NCBI RefSeq assembly: GCF_012163145.1
Contig: NZ_JAAVTX010000007.1
Coordinates: forward strand, 62,001-126,000
From: Falsiroseomonas frigidaquae
GTDB taxonomy: Bacteria > Pseudomonadota > Alphaproteobacteria > Acetobacterales > Acetobacteraceae
Length of the DNA stretch: 64,000 bases
Direction: 5' to 3'
Below the pieces are notes generated by a model that was not told the DNA's origin, ran no database searches, and worked only from the letters and a program-made list of their open reading frames with translations. Shown here one piece after another: positions 1 through 7,941 of the stretch. The translations under genes were made by a program, and so were the position numbers. Positions within the stretch are counted from its first letter, which is position 1. Every line of letters starts with the position of its first letter.

Positions 1-1450
1 GCGTCCTGTCCGGCCAGCCCAAGGTGCTGAAGGGCCAGAGCGCGCTACTGAACCAGGTGTCCAGCACGTCCGGGTCGCGCACCAGTTCCACGTCGCGGCC
101 GAATTTGGCCTTCGCGGCGGCGCGGGCTTCCTCCTCGGTCTTGGCGACGAAGACCTCGCCATCCGGCGCGTACCAGGCCGGGATCTGGTGGCCCCACCAG
201 AGCTGGCGGGACACGCACCAGGGCTGGATGTCGCGCATCCAGGCGAAGAAGGTGTTCTCCCACTGGCGCGGCACGAAGACGGTCTGGCCGGTCTCCACCG
301 CCTTGATGGCGGGCTGCGCCAGGGTCTTGGCGTCCACATACCACTGCATGGTCAGGCGCGGCTCGATCGGCACGCCGGAGCGGTCGCCATGCGGCACCTG
401 GTTCACATGCGGCTCCACCGCCGCCAGCAGCTCCATCTCCTCCAGCTTGGCGATGATGGCCTTGCGCGCGGCGAAGCGGTCCTGGCCTTCCAGGCTGCGG
501 ACGAAGGCGTCCTCCGCCCAGGGGCCGAGGATCTCGGCCAGCGTCACCTTGGCATCGGCATCGAGGACTGAGGGGCTGGCCAGGCCGTGCCGCTTGCCGA
601 CCTCGAAATCGTTGAAGTCATGCGCGGGGGTGATCTTCACCGCGCCGGTGCCCTTCTCCGGGTCCGAATAGGCATCCGCCACCACCGGGATGCGGCGGCC
701 GGTCAGCGGCAGCAGCAGGTGCTTGCCGACCAGGTCGGTGTAGCGTTCATCCTCGGGGTGCACGGCCACCGCCGTGTCGCCCAGCATGGTCTCCGGCCGC
801 GTGGTGGCGACGGTGACGAAGCGGCCCGGCTCGCCCTCCACCGGGTAGCGCAGGTGCCAGATATGGCCCTTCACCTCCCGGCTCTCGACTTCCAGGTCGG
901 AGATCGCGGTCTGGAACACCGGGTCCCAGTTCACCAGGCGCTTGTCGCGATACAGCAGGCCCTGGCTGTGCAGGGTGACGAAGACCTCCCGCACCGCCTC
1001 GGACAGGCCCTCATCCATGGTGAAGCGTTCCCGCGGCCAATCCAGGCTGGCGCCGAGACGGCGGAGCTGGCGGGTGATGGTGCCGCCGGATTCGCGCTTC
1101 CACTCCCAGACATTGGCGAGAAACGCCTCCCGCCCCATCTCGCGCCGCTTCAGGCCCTGGGAGGCGAGCAGGCGTTCCACCACCATCTGCGTCGCGATGC
1201 CGGCATGGTCCGTGCCCGGCTGCCACAGCGCGTCCCGGCCCTGCATCCGGCGGAAGCGGGTCAGGATGTCCTGCACCGTCATGGTCAGCGCGTGGCCGAT
1301 ATGCAGGCTGCCCGTGACGTTGGGCGGCGGGATCATGATGGTGAACGGCTTTGCCGCACTCTCCGGATGCGCCGCGAAGGCGCCGGAATCCTCCCAGCCC
1401 TGGTACAGGCGGGGTTCGATGGTGGCGTGGTCGAAGGTCTTGTCGAGCAT
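1..1450 (-). CDS. valS: Valyl-tRNA synthetase, N-terminal part (3' end outside window)
   Basis: Class Ia aminoacyl-tRNA synthetase that charges tRNA-Val in the cytoplasm. About 483 codons are present. The ATG is preceded by AAGGGA at a spacing of about 7. The HIGH signature [14 protein letters not shown] lies at residues 41-54, followed by [15 protein letters not shown]. The editing (CP1) domain is recognisable from [19 protein letters not shown] and [10 protein letters not shown]. The window ends at [13 protein letters not shown], so the KMSKS loop, anticodon-binding domain and C-terminal coiled coil lie beyond position 1. In many alphaproteobacteria valS follows popZ directly; here a divergently oriented receptor gene lies between them. 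The family assignment is secure. Confidence 0.97.
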   Translation of the reverse strand, partial: MLDKTFDHATIEPRLYQGWEDSGAFAAHPESAAKPFTIMIPPPNVTGSLHIGHALTMTVQDILTRFRRMQGRDALWQPGTDHAGIATQMVVERLLASQGLKRREMGREAFLANVWEWKRESGGTITRQLRRLGASLDWPRERFTMDEGLSEAVREVFVTLHSQGLLYRDKRLVNWDPVFQTAISDLEVESREVKGHIWHLRYPVEGEPGRFVTVATTRPETMLGDTAVAVHPEDERYTDLVGKHLLLPLTGRRIPVVADAYSDPEKGTGAVKITPAHDFNDFEVGKRHGLASPSVLDADAKVTLAEILGPWAEDAFVRSLEGQDRFAARKAIIAKLEEMELLAAVEPHVNQVPHGDRSGVPIEPRLTMQWYVDAKTLAQPAIKAVETGQTVFVPRQWENTFFAWMRDIQPWCVSRQLWWGHQIPAWYAPDGEVFVAKTEEEARAAAKAKFGRDVELVRDPDVLDTWFSSALWPFSTLGWPDRT

Positions 1451-1548
1451 GCGGCATCCCTTCCCCGCCGGCCTGTTTCCGTCAAGGGGCGGCTGGACGG
1501 TGGCAGGCCCGCGGCGCATAGGATTCAGCCTGGGTTGGAGACAAAACC

Positions 1549-2523
1549 ATGCACAAGATCGGTCGCCGTCCACTTCTGGCGGGGCTCGCGGGCGCGACGC
1601 TCGCCGCCCCCGCGCTGGGTCAGCCTGCCTGGCCGAACGGCCCGATCCGCATCATCGTCCCCTTCCCGCCCGGCGGCAGCGTGGACACCATCACCCGCCT
1701 GCTGCAGCCGCGGCTGACGGCAGAGCTTGGCGTTCCGGTGGTGATCGAGAACCGGCCCGGCGCCTCCGGCGCGCTCGGCACCGCCGCCGCCGCGCGGGCC
1801 GCACCGGATGGCAATACCTGGGTGACAGTCTTCGACAGCCACTCCGTGAATCCCTCCTTCATCAGCAATCTCGGCTTCGATGCGAAGCGGGACCTGGTGC
1901 CGGTGATGCAGATCGGCGCCGCGCCCATGCTGATCACCACCCACAACTCCCGCCCCTGGCGGAAGCTGGAGGAGGTGATCGCGGCGGCCAAGGCGGCACC
2001 GGATACCATCACCTATGGCAGCATCGGCGTCGGCAGCCTGTCGCACCTCACCATGTCGCTGATGCAGCAGCGCGGCGACTTCAAGATGGTGCATGTGCCC
2101 TATCGCGGCGGCGGCCCGATGAGCGCAGCCGCCGCGGCCGGGGAGCTGGACCTGCCGATGGCGAGCAATGCCGGTCTCGGCGGCCAGGTGGGCCAGTCCC
2201 TGCGCCCGCTGGCGCAGACCGGCGGCCAGCGTTCCGCGCTGTTCCCGGACCTGCCGACGGTGGCCGAATCGGGTGTGCCGGGCATCGACGCCAAGGCCTG
2301 GTGGGCGGTGCTCGGCCGCGCCGGCACGCCGGAGCCGATCATCCGCCGCTTCCACGCCGCGCTGGCCAAGGCGCTGGAGGTGCCGGAAGTGCGGGCGCGG
2401 CTGACCAGCCCGATGGGGGTGGAGATCATCGCCTCCTCCCCCGAGGATTTCGGCCGCTTCCTGGATGGGCAGATGGCGACCTGGGCCGCGGTGATCCGCG
2501 ACAACAACATCAAGCCGGACTGA
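1549..2523 (+). CDS. Tripartite tricarboxylate transporter (Bug family) substrate-binding protein
   Basis: A 324-residue periplasmic solute receptor of the TctC/Bug family, which binds carboxylates or related small molecules for a TTT permease. The N-terminus has a twin-arginine-like signal ([11 protein letters not shown]) ending near ALGQPA. Hallmarks are [19 protein letters not shown] (about residues 29-47), [15 protein letters not shown], and [13 protein letters not shown] in the C-terminal lobe. GGAG lies about 8 bases before the ATG. No TctA or TctB membrane subunits are nearby, as is usual for orphan Bug receptors. Its strand is opposite to both neighbours, and it separates valS from popZ, which suggests a later insertion. 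The substrate cannot be inferred. Confidence 0.9.
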   Translation: MHKIGRRPLLAGLAGATLAAPALGQPAWPNGPIRIIVPFPPGGSVDTITRLLQPRLTAELGVPVVIENRPGASGALGTAAAARAAPDGNTWVTVFDSHSVNPSFISNLGFDAKRDLVPVMQIGAAPMLITTHNSRPWRKLEEVIAAAKAAPDTITYGSIGVGSLSHLTMSLMQQRGDFKMVHVPYRGGGPMSAAAAAGELDLPMASNAGLGGQVGQSLRPLAQTGGQRSALFPDLPTVAESGVPGIDAKAWWAVLGRAGTPEPIIRRFHAALAKALEVPEVRARLTSPMGVEIIASSPEDFGRFLDGQMATWAAVIRDNNIKPD

Positions 2524-2541
2524 GGCCCGGCAGCGGGTGGA

Positions 2542-2678
2542 TCAGGGCGCGGCGCGCCGGGGGGCTCAGGGCGCGGCGCGCCGGGGATCTCAGGGCGCGG
2601 CGCGCCTGGGAACTCAGGGCGCGGCGCGCCTGGGAACTCAGGGCGCGGCGCGCCGGGGGGCTCAGGGCGCGGCGCGCC
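2542..2678. repeat. 24-bp tandem repeat, six units, covering the popZ 3' end
   Basis: Units begin at 2542, 2566, 2590, 2614, 2638 and 2662; the last is truncated after 17 bases. Each starts TCAGGGCGCGGCGCGCC and ends in a more variable G-rich tail. Each unit contains the self-complementary octamer GGCGCGCC. The final unit overlaps the last codons and TGA of popZ. Because the period is a multiple of three, every unit carries the same in-frame TGA on the minus strand. The array looks like expansion of the popZ terminus by slippage or unequal exchange. Confidence 0.95.
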
Positions 2679-3243
2679 CGATCACCCGCTCGATCTCAAC
2701 CCGCACCAGCCGCTCCACCAGGGGCGGCAGGTGCTGGTCCAGCCAGGCCTTCAGCAGCGGCCGGATCTCCTCCCGCACCACATCCTCGATCGAGGGGCCA
2801 CCGCGATGCACGATGGCGCTGCGCTCCTCCGCCACGCTGCGCAGCAGGGTGGCGAGGGTGGCGGTGGTCGCGGCGGCGACGGCGGGCGCGATCAGCCCCT
2901 CCGCCGCGGACATCACATTGGCCACCGTCATCTCCGGGTCGGAGGCCGGCTGCGGCCGCGGTTCCGGGCGCGGCTCGGGCGTTGCCGCGGCACGCGGCGG
3001 CGGCGGCGGCGGTTCCGGCTCGGGTTCCGGCTCCGGCTCCGGTTCAGGCTCCGGCTCCGGCGGCGGCGGCGCGGCCACCAGCATCGCCTCGGTCAGGTCC
3101 AGCGGCTCCGGCTCCGCCGCCTTGTTGTCCTGCGCGTCCTGCGCCTCATCCTCGTTCAGGATCCGGCGGATCGAGGCGAGGATGTCATCCATCGCCGGAT
3201 CCGTGCCGCCGCCCGGGCGGCCGGGCTGCCCCGCGCCGCTCAT
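2662..3243 (-). CDS. popZ: PopZ-family (DUF2497) polar organizing protein
   Basis: A 193-residue protein with the tripartite PopZ architecture. The N-terminal helix (DPAMDDILASIRRILNEDE, about residues 15-33) binds partners in Caulobacter PopZ. A proline/glutamate-rich disordered linker follows at about 56-100, with a run of alternating Glu-Pro. The C-terminal helices (VVREEIRPLLKAWLDQHLPP and VERLVRVEIERVIGR) drive oligomerisation. In known homologues it forms a polar matrix that anchors the chromosome origin and cell-cycle regulators. It starts 3 bases after the tolC stop, so the two are probably cotranscribed. The order pimT-tolC-popZ is typical of alphaproteobacteria. The linker is coded by a hexanucleotide-like repeat, and the stop codon is part of a 24-bp tandem array. 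Confidence 0.85.
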   Translation of the reverse strand: MSGAGQPGRPGGGTDPAMDDILASIRRILNEDEAQDAQDNKAAEPEPLDLTEAMLVAAPPPPEPEPEPEPEPEPEPEPPPPPPRAAATPEPRPEPRPQPASDPEMTVANVMSAAEGLIAPAVAAATTATLATLLRSVAEERSAIVHRGGPSIEDVVREEIRPLLKAWLDQHLPPLVERLVRVEIERVIGRAAP

Positions 3244-3246
3244 GCC

Positions 3247-4632
3247 TCAGCGCCCCTGCGCGGCATAGTCGCCGAAGCCTGCCCAGCGGTTGCGCACCGC
3301 ATTGTAGTAGGCCTCCATGTCATAGATCTGCACCGGCAGGCTGAGATCGCGTGCCGTGAGGCGCCCGACCGAGGCCGCCAGGCTGTGCGAGGCGGTGATC
3401 ACATTGGCCAGCGCGCGCACCAGGCTGACGCGGGCGTTCAGCAATTCCTGCTCGGCATTCAGCACGTCGAGCGTGGTGCGGCTGCCGACGATGGCTTCCC
3501 GCTGCACGCCATCCAGCGCGATCTCGGCCGCGCGGATCTGCGCGCGCACGCTCTCCACCTGGGCGCGGGCGGCGGTCAGCGTTTCCCAAGCCGAGGTCGC
3601 CTGCTGGGTCGCCTGGCGCCGCTGGTCATCGACCAGCTGCCGCGCCTGCTGCGCCGTCTGCCGTGCCTGGCGCACCTGGGCGTATTCGGCGCCGCCCTGG
3701 TACAGCGGCACCGTCAGGTTCGCCGTCACCTGGCTGCCGGTGACGCGGTTGTCGGGGGCGGAGCTGTTGTCGTTGCGGAAGGTGCTGCCGTTCAGGCTGA
3801 CCTGCGGCAGCAGGGAGGAGAAGTTCACATCGATCAGGTCGCGCGCCGCGGCCTCGTCGAACAGGGCGGCGACCACGTTGGGGTTGTTCAGGCCGGCCAG
3901 CGTGCCGGCCTCCGCCGCCGTGGCCAGCGGCACGCGCAGCGGCTGCGGCGCCACCAGGCGCTGCGGCGGCTGGCCGACCAGGCGGGCGAAGCTGGCGCGG
4001 GATTGCTGCAGCCGCCCCTCGGCATCGGCGCGGGCGGCGCGGGTGCCGGCCAGGCGGCTTTCCGCCTGTGCCACGTCGGTGCGGGTGATCTCGCCAACCC
4101 GGAAGCGTTCGTTGGTGGCCTGGAGCTGGCGGGTCAGCACCTGCTCGTTGTTGATGTTGAGGCGCACTTCCTCCTGGTCGCGGATCACGGCGACATAGGC
4201 GTTCACCGTATCCGAGAGGATCTGCTGCTCGGTCGCCAGCAGCCGCGCGCGCTGCGCCAGCACCTGGTTCTCCGCCCGGCGGACGGAAGCCGTGGTGCGG
4301 CCGCCGCGGTACAGCGGCTGGCTGACGGTGGCCTGGAGCGTCGCCGGATTGCGGTCCAGGCTGGTGCGGTTGCTGGTGGAGGTGTTGGTGCTGCGGCCCT
4401 GCGCGGTGCCGACGCTGCCGGCCACCTGCACGGTCGGGCGCCAGCCGGACAGCGCCTGGGGCACGTTCTCATCCACGGCGCGAAGCTGGGCGCGGGCGGC
4501 CTGCAGGTTCGGGTTGTTGGCGTAGGCCATGGCCAGCGCCTCCTGCAGCGACTGCGCCGCGGCGGGGGCGATCAGCGCCGGCGGGGCGATCAGCAGCGCC
4601 GCGAGCGCCAGGGTGGTACGGGAGAACTTCAT
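3247..4632 (-). CDS. tolC: TolC-family outer membrane efflux/secretion channel
   Basis: A 461-residue trimeric outer membrane channel subunit for type I secretion and drug efflux. The signal peptide MKFSRTTLALAALLIAPPAL ends near PAAAQ. The mature part shows the two-fold pseudo-repeat of the family: SLQEALAMAYANNPNLQAAR near the start and a second coiled-coil repeat with RQARQTAQQARQLVDDQRRQ in the second half. The segment VLNAEQELLNARVSLVRA is typical of TolC. It lies about 98 bases downstream of pimT and 3 bases upstream of popZ on the same strand. Which inner-membrane pump it serves cannot be told from this window. Confidence 0.93.
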   Translation of the reverse strand: MKFSRTTLALAALLIAPPALIAPAAAQSLQEALAMAYANNPNLQAARAQLRAVDENVPQALSGWRPTVQVAGSVGTAQGRSTNTSTSNRTSLDRNPATLQATVSQPLYRGGRTTASVRRAENQVLAQRARLLATEQQILSDTVNAYVAVIRDQEEVRLNINNEQVLTRQLQATNERFRVGEITRTDVAQAESRLAGTRAARADAEGRLQQSRASFARLVGQPPQRLVAPQPLRVPLATAAEAGTLAGLNNPNVVAALFDEAAARDLIDVNFSSLLPQVSLNGSTFRNDNSSAPDNRVTGSQVTANLTVPLYQGGAEYAQVRQARQTAQQARQLVDDQRRQATQQATSAWETLTAARAQVESVRAQIRAAEIALDGVQREAIVGSRTTLDVLNAEQELLNARVSLVRALANVITASHSLAASVGRLTARDLSLPVQIYDMEAYYNAVRNRWAGFGDYAAQGR

Positions 4633-4730
4633 CGGACTGCGGCTCCTACGGCCCGCGAAGCGGGGCGGGTCTTCATTTCACCTGCACCAGATCTTCCGCA
4701 TCCATGGTCCCGCCGCAGCGGGGCCACGCA

Positions 4731-5462
4731 TCAGAAGACGAAGGCCGGGGCGGGCTGGAACGCGGGCAAGGGCAGCGTGGCGCAATCGAAGGCATCCGTC
4801 ACGCTGAAGCTGCCGCCATGGCGCACGCCCCACACGGCGCGGGCGGAAACGCCGCGATCGGCCGCCGCCAGGACCGTGGCTAGGCGGCCACCTTCCGCGA
4901 GTTGCGCCGCGATGGAATCGGGCACCGAGGGCACCTCGCCCTCGATCAGGATGACATCATAGGGCGCACCGGCGGCATGCCCCTGGGCCGGATCGGCCTG
5001 CACCAAGGTCACCGCCCCGGCGGGCAGCAGCCCGTCCAGCGCCCGGCGCGCAAGGGCGAACAGGGCGGGATCCGATTCGACCGCGACCACCGGCGCGCCA
5101 CAGGCCGCCGCCACGGCGGCCGCGTAGCCGGTGCCGGCGCCGAGCACGAGCATCCGGTCGCCATCGCGGATCCGCAGCAACTGCAGCAGCCGCGCGATCG
5201 CCATCGGTTGCATCAGGGCGCGGCCGCCGTCGAGGCGGACATCCTCATCCGCATAGGCGCGGGCGGCCAGATTGGCCGGCAGGAAGCGTTCCCGCGGCAG
5301 ATCGCCCATCGCGGCCAGCAGCCGCGGGTCGGTCACCTTGTTCGGCCGCAACTGGCCATCCACCATGAAGCGGCGCGCCGCCGCCATGCCGTGCTCCGCA
5401 TCCGCCATGGCACGCGATTCCGCGTGAAGCACGGCACGCGATTCCGCGTGATCCAGGTCCAT
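4731..5462 (-). CDS. pimT: Protein-L-isoaspartate O-methyltransferase family protein
   Basis: A SAM-dependent methyltransferase of the PCMT family, which repairs isoaspartyl residues in known members. The family N-terminus is AARRFMVDGQLRPNKVTDPR, and the SAM-binding glycine loop is VLGAGTGYAAAVAA, followed by VVAVESDPAL. The frame is open farther upstream but runs into the tRNA-Cys gene, so the start must be internal. I chose the ATG at 5462 (AAGG about 10 bases upstream); ATGs at 5480 and 5408 are alternatives. Between the first two codon clusters a 24-bp direct duplication encodes the repeated peptide HAESRA. About 243 residues. It is the first gene of a pimT-tolC-popZ unit. Activity on isoaspartate is inferred from family only. 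Confidence 0.85.
   Translation of the reverse strand: MDLDHAESRAVLHAESRAMADAEHGMAAARRFMVDGQLRPNKVTDPRLLAAMGDLPRERFLPANLAARAYADEDVRLDGGRALMQPMAIARLLQLLRIRDGDRMLVLGAGTGYAAAVAAACGAPVVAVESDPALFALARRALDGLLPAGAVTLVQADPAQGHAAGAPYDVILIEGEVPSVPDSIAAQLAEGGRLATVLAAADRGVSARAVWGVRHGGSFSVTDAFDCATLPLPAFQPAPAFVF
5409..5451. repeat. 24-bp direct duplication carrying a palindrome, inside pimT
   Basis: Two adjacent copies share the first 19 of 24 bases. Each contains CACGCGATTCCGCGTG (5411-5426 and 5435-5450), an inverted repeat with a 6-bp stem and a 4-base loop. The duplication lies in the 5' coding part of pimT and keeps the frame. Confidence 0.85.
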
Positions 5463-5619
5463 TGTCGCCGCCTTGTCCATGGCGCCGCTTATACGTCCGG
5501 GGCGCCCGACGGCCAAGCAGCACTTCCGCGACGCAGCATCCACGCCAACCGTTGCCGAAGCCTTCACAAGCGCGTCCAGCGGACTCTTGACCAGCGGCCC
5601 GCCCTGCCGGATAGAGGCG

Positions 5620-5681
5620 CCGCTTCCTGCGTGGTACGCTACGCATGAGGCCGCTTCCTGCGTGGCTCGCCACGCATGGGG
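5620..5681. repeat. Two tandem 31-bp hairpin repeats just before tRNA-Cys
   Basis: Units 5620-5650 and 5651-5681 share CCGCTTCCTGCGTGG and an inverted repeat of the form TGCGTGG-NNNN-CCACGCA. The second copy is a perfect 7-bp stem with loop CTCG. The first has one G-T pair, so the stem is kept while the sequence varies. The second unit abuts the first base of tRNA-Cys. Confidence 0.85.
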
Positions 5682-5750
5682 CCGCGTGGCAGAGTGGTGA
5701 TGCAGCGGACTGCAAATCCGTATATGCCGGTTCGATTCCGGCCGCGGCCT
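5680..5750 (+). tRNA. tRNA-Cys (anticodon GCA)
   Basis: A full cloverleaf can be folded. The 7-bp acceptor stem GGCCGCG/CGCGGCC is perfect and the discriminator is U. The anticodon loop CTGCAAA has GCA at 5712-5714. The T arm is GCCGG-TTCGATT-CCGGC. The 3' CCA is not encoded (CTTTC follows). It lies upstream of and divergent from pimT. Confidence 0.96.
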
Positions 5751-5834
5751 TTCTTCTTCCCCATCCAACGCCAATCGGCATTGGGCGGGTTTACCAAGGA
5801 CCGGGTGCTTGCTATAGCCCGGTTCACTGGCTGA

Positions 5835-5909
5835 TCCGGCGTGGCGCAGCGGTAGCGCAGCGGACTGTTAATCCGTTGGTCGTTGGTTCGAATCCAACCG
5901 CCGGAGCCA
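5835..5909 (+). tRNA. tRNA-Asn (anticodon GTT), CCA encoded
   Basis: The acceptor stem TCCGGCG/CGCCGGA is perfect. The anticodon GTT lies at 5867-5869 in the loop CTGTTAA, and the T arm is GTTGG-TTCGAAT-CCAAC. Discriminator G is followed by an encoded CCA (5907-5909), unlike the neighbouring tRNA-Cys. It lies 84 bases downstream of tRNA-Cys on the same strand, so they may share a transcript. Confidence 0.96.
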
Positions 5910-6141
5910 ATTCTCTCCACCCTTCCAAGCCTGCATCAACGGCCGCCTGAGCCGGCGATGATGGTTGCCGTCCAGGACCCGCCAAGCCCGTATGCAGGGC
6001 GAAGGCGCCCGCCTTGCTGCGGCGCCAGGGCGGCGCGCCCCTGGCCGGAACGTGATGAACATCCATCGCGCCACCGCTTGCCGCCGGCGGCGCCACGGGC
6101 GATGCGTAAGAATTAAAGACAGAACAGGACAGACGGAGCGG

Positions 6142-6822
6142 GTGGACAGCTCGATCGATTCCCGCGCCATCCACACCGTCTCGGCCCGCCCCCGAAACGT
6201 GCCGCGCCTTGCCCTGTTCGACCTGGACGGCACCCTGGCCGATAGCCGCGACTTGATGTTCGAGGCGCTGGACCAGGCCGCGCGCCATTTCGGCTTCCGC
6301 CGCATCGACAGGACCGAGGCCGAGGCGCTGCGTGACCGCGATGCGCGCACCATCCTGCGCGTGCTCGGCGTGCCGCTGTGGAAGCTTCCGAGCATCGCGG
6401 CGCATATCAAGGGCCTGGCCACCGCCGCCCCGCCGCCACCGCTGTTCCCCGGCACCACCGCCATGCTGGCACGGCTACGCGCGGCGGGGGTGACGCTGGC
6501 GCTGGTCTCCTCCAATTCCGAGGTGAATGCGCGCCGCGCGCTGGGCGCCGAAGCGTCCTGCTGCATCGGGCACTGGGCCTGCGACGCCACACTGTTCGGC
6601 AAGGCATCCCGATTCCGCCAGGTGCTGCGGCGCACCGGGCTGCTGCCGGGCGAGGCGATCGCCATCGGCGACGAGTTGCGCGACATCGCCGCCGCCCGCA
6701 GCGCCGGGCTGGTCGCCGGCGCGGTGGCCTGGGGCTACGCCCTGCCCTCCGCGCTGGCAGCGGCGGAGCCGGATATCCTGTTCGCCAGCATGGCGGAGAT
6801 TCCGGCCTTCTTCGCCGCCTGA
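6142..6822 (+). CDS. HAD-superfamily phosphatase (Gph-like)
   Basis: A haloacid-dehalogenase-type phosphohydrolase. Motif I is LALFDLDGTLADS with the nucleophilic Asp. Motif II is ALVSSNSE, the motif III lysine is in FGKASRFRQVLRR, and motif IV is AIAIGDELRDIAAARSAG. A cap domain lies between motifs I and II. The substrate is unknown; phosphoglycolate- or sugar-phosphate phosphatases are the closest types. The start is uncertain: GTG at 6142 gives 226 residues with a 25-residue leader before the HAD fold, while ATGs at 6055 and 5965 extend it with Arg-rich sequence that does not look coding. An AT-rich patch at about 6108-6120 may be a promoter -10 region and favours the short form. Confidence 0.8.
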   Translation: MDSSIDSRAIHTVSARPRNVPRLALFDLDGTLADSRDLMFEALDQAARHFGFRRIDRTEAEALRDRDARTILRVLGVPLWKLPSIAAHIKGLATAAPPPPLFPGTTAMLARLRAAGVTLALVSSNSEVNARRALGAEASCCIGHWACDATLFGKASRFRQVLRRTGLLPGEAIAIGDELRDIAAARSAGLVAGAVAWGYALPSALAAAEPDILFASMAEIPAFFAA

Positions 6823-6823
6823 C

Positions 6824-7744
6824 CTAGGATTGCGGCATCCCCTCCGGGATCACCGTCGCCACCAGGCTGGAATCCAGCGCCTCATATTCGTGGTAGCCGA
6901 TGGTGGCGTAGAGCTGCGCGCGGGTCTGCATGCGGTCCAGCATCTTCATCGTGCCGCCATCGCGGTTGATGGCGGCGTAGAGCTCCTCCATCGCGCGGGC
7001 GGCCACGCGCAGATGGCTGACCGGCCAGATCACCATGGCATAGCCGAGGTCCTCGAATTCCTGCGCCGTGAAGAAGGGCGTGCGGCCGAATTCGGTCATG
7101 TTCGCCAGCAGCTTCACCCCGGGCATCCGGCGGGCGAATTCGGCGAACATGTCGCGGGTCACCAGGGCTTCCGGGAAGATCGCATCGGCGCCGGCGTCCA
7201 GGTACATCTGCGCCCGCGCCACGGCCGCATCCATGCCCTCGCTGGCCACGGCATCCGTCCGGGCAATGATATACAGGTGCTTCCGCGCCTTGCGGGCGGC
7301 GGCGACCTTGGCCGCCATGTCCCGCGCATCGGCCAGCTTCTTGTCGTTCAGATGGCCGCATTTCTTCGGCAGCAGCTGGTCTTCCAGATGCACCGCGGCG
7401 GCGCCGGCTTCCTCGAAGCTCCGCACCATGTGCATGACGTTCAGCGCCTCCCCATACCCCGTATCGCCATCCACCAGGATCGGCAGGCCGGAGGCGCGGG
7501 CAACCTGGCGGATGTGGAAGGCGACGTCGTCCACCGTGATCATGCCGAGATCGGGCAGGCCCATGGTGGCGGACATGGCGGCGCCCGACATGTAGAGCGA
7601 CTCGAAGCCCGCCTGCTTCGCCAGCAGCGCCGCGATGCCGAGATGCGCCCCCGGCATCTGCAGGATCTGCGGCCGTTCGAGCAGCGCGCGGAAGCGCTGG
7701 CCCGCGGGGGCGTCAGGCAGGTCGTCGGCGATCACATAGGGCAT
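6824..7744 (-). CDS. prpB: Isocitrate lyase/PEP mutase family enzyme, PrpB-type (methyl)isocitrate lyase
   Basis: A 306-residue TIM-barrel lyase. Mg-binding VDGDTGYG is at 91-98, the catalytic-cysteine motif KKCGH is at 127-131 (Cys129), and ARTDA follows. TEFGRTPFFT and the C-terminal MQTRAQLYATIGYHEYE match the E. coli PrpB pattern, so 2-methylisocitrate lyase (propionate detoxification) is the best guess. Other family members act on dimethylmalate or oxaloacetate, and no prpC or prpD is adjacent, so the substrate stays open. It converges with the HAD gene with one base between the stops. Confidence 0.75.
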   Translation of the reverse strand: MPYVIADDLPDAPAGQRFRALLERPQILQMPGAHLGIAALLAKQAGFESLYMSGAAMSATMGLPDLGMITVDDVAFHIRQVARASGLPILVDGDTGYGEALNVMHMVRSFEEAGAAAVHLEDQLLPKKCGHLNDKKLADARDMAAKVAAARKARKHLYIIARTDAVASEGMDAAVARAQMYLDAGADAIFPEALVTRDMFAEFARRMPGVKLLANMTEFGRTPFFTAQEFEDLGYAMVIWPVSHLRVAARAMEELYAAINRDGGTMKMLDRMQTRAQLYATIGYHEYEALDSSLVATVIPEGMPQS

Positions 7745-7781
7745 GGCGAAGTGCTCCGGTCAGCTTGCCGCCAGGACTAGA

Positions 7782-7821
7782 GCATTTTTCCCGCACACGG
7801 AATCGCCCGGCCCGAAAATGC
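7782..7821. repeat. Palindromic intergenic repeat, copy 1
   Basis: Ends are GCATTTTTC and GAAAATGC, forming an inverted repeat around a GC-rich centre. Related copies lie at 12876-12917 and 21998-22041. It sits between the UPF0283 gene tail and the prpB start. Confidence 0.7.
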
Positions 7822-7837
7822 GCCGGCTCAGCCGGCG
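7821..7837 (-). terminator. Probable terminator hairpin after the UPF0283 gene
   Basis: CGCCGGC-TCA-GCCGGCG is a perfect 7-bp stem whose 3-base loop is a stop codon (TGA) on the minus strand. On that strand it is followed by CATTTTC, a short T tract. It would end the lpxI-gloA-ycjX-UPF0283 transcript. Confidence 0.55.
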
Positions 7838-7941
7838 GAGTTGGAACCCAGCGCCCTCGTGCCGTCGGGCTGCATCTTGCCCGTGAAGCCGCCGCGGCCG
7901 AATTCGATGTGGACGTAGCGCGGGAGGCTTAGGGCGCGCCT
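7828..7941 (-). other. Coding-like 37-codon stretch immediately after the UPF0283 stop
   Basis: Directly after the TGA at 7942-7944, the same frame stays open for 37 codons to a second TGA at 7828-7830. It includes RYVHIEFGRGGFTGKMQPDG. Nearly every third position is G or C, as in real genes here, and the peptide is not low-complexity. No ATG or GTG precedes it; the only ATG is internal. It could be a remnant of a small gene, the end of an extended protein broken by a point mutation, or chance. I do not recognise the peptide. Confidence 0.35.

Noticed and set aside
2537..2680. CRISPR-like array at the 24-bp repeat
   Set aside because: Units are directly adjacent without spacers, and no cas genes are nearby.
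2537..2680. Plus-strand octapeptide repeat protein encoded by the 24-bp array
   Set aside because: It depends on translating the complement of the popZ tail; no start signal and no continuation with coding character.
942..3344. Long plus-strand frame across valS, the receptor gene and popZ
   Set aside because: It opposes valS and popZ and runs out of frame with the receptor. Composition is Arg/Pro-rich, and no ribosome-binding site or domain is seen.
5680..5909. tRNA-linked genomic island at tRNA-Cys/tRNA-Asn
   Set aside because: Neighbouring genes are core or ordinary metabolic genes, and no 3' tRNA fragment repeat or integrase was noticed.
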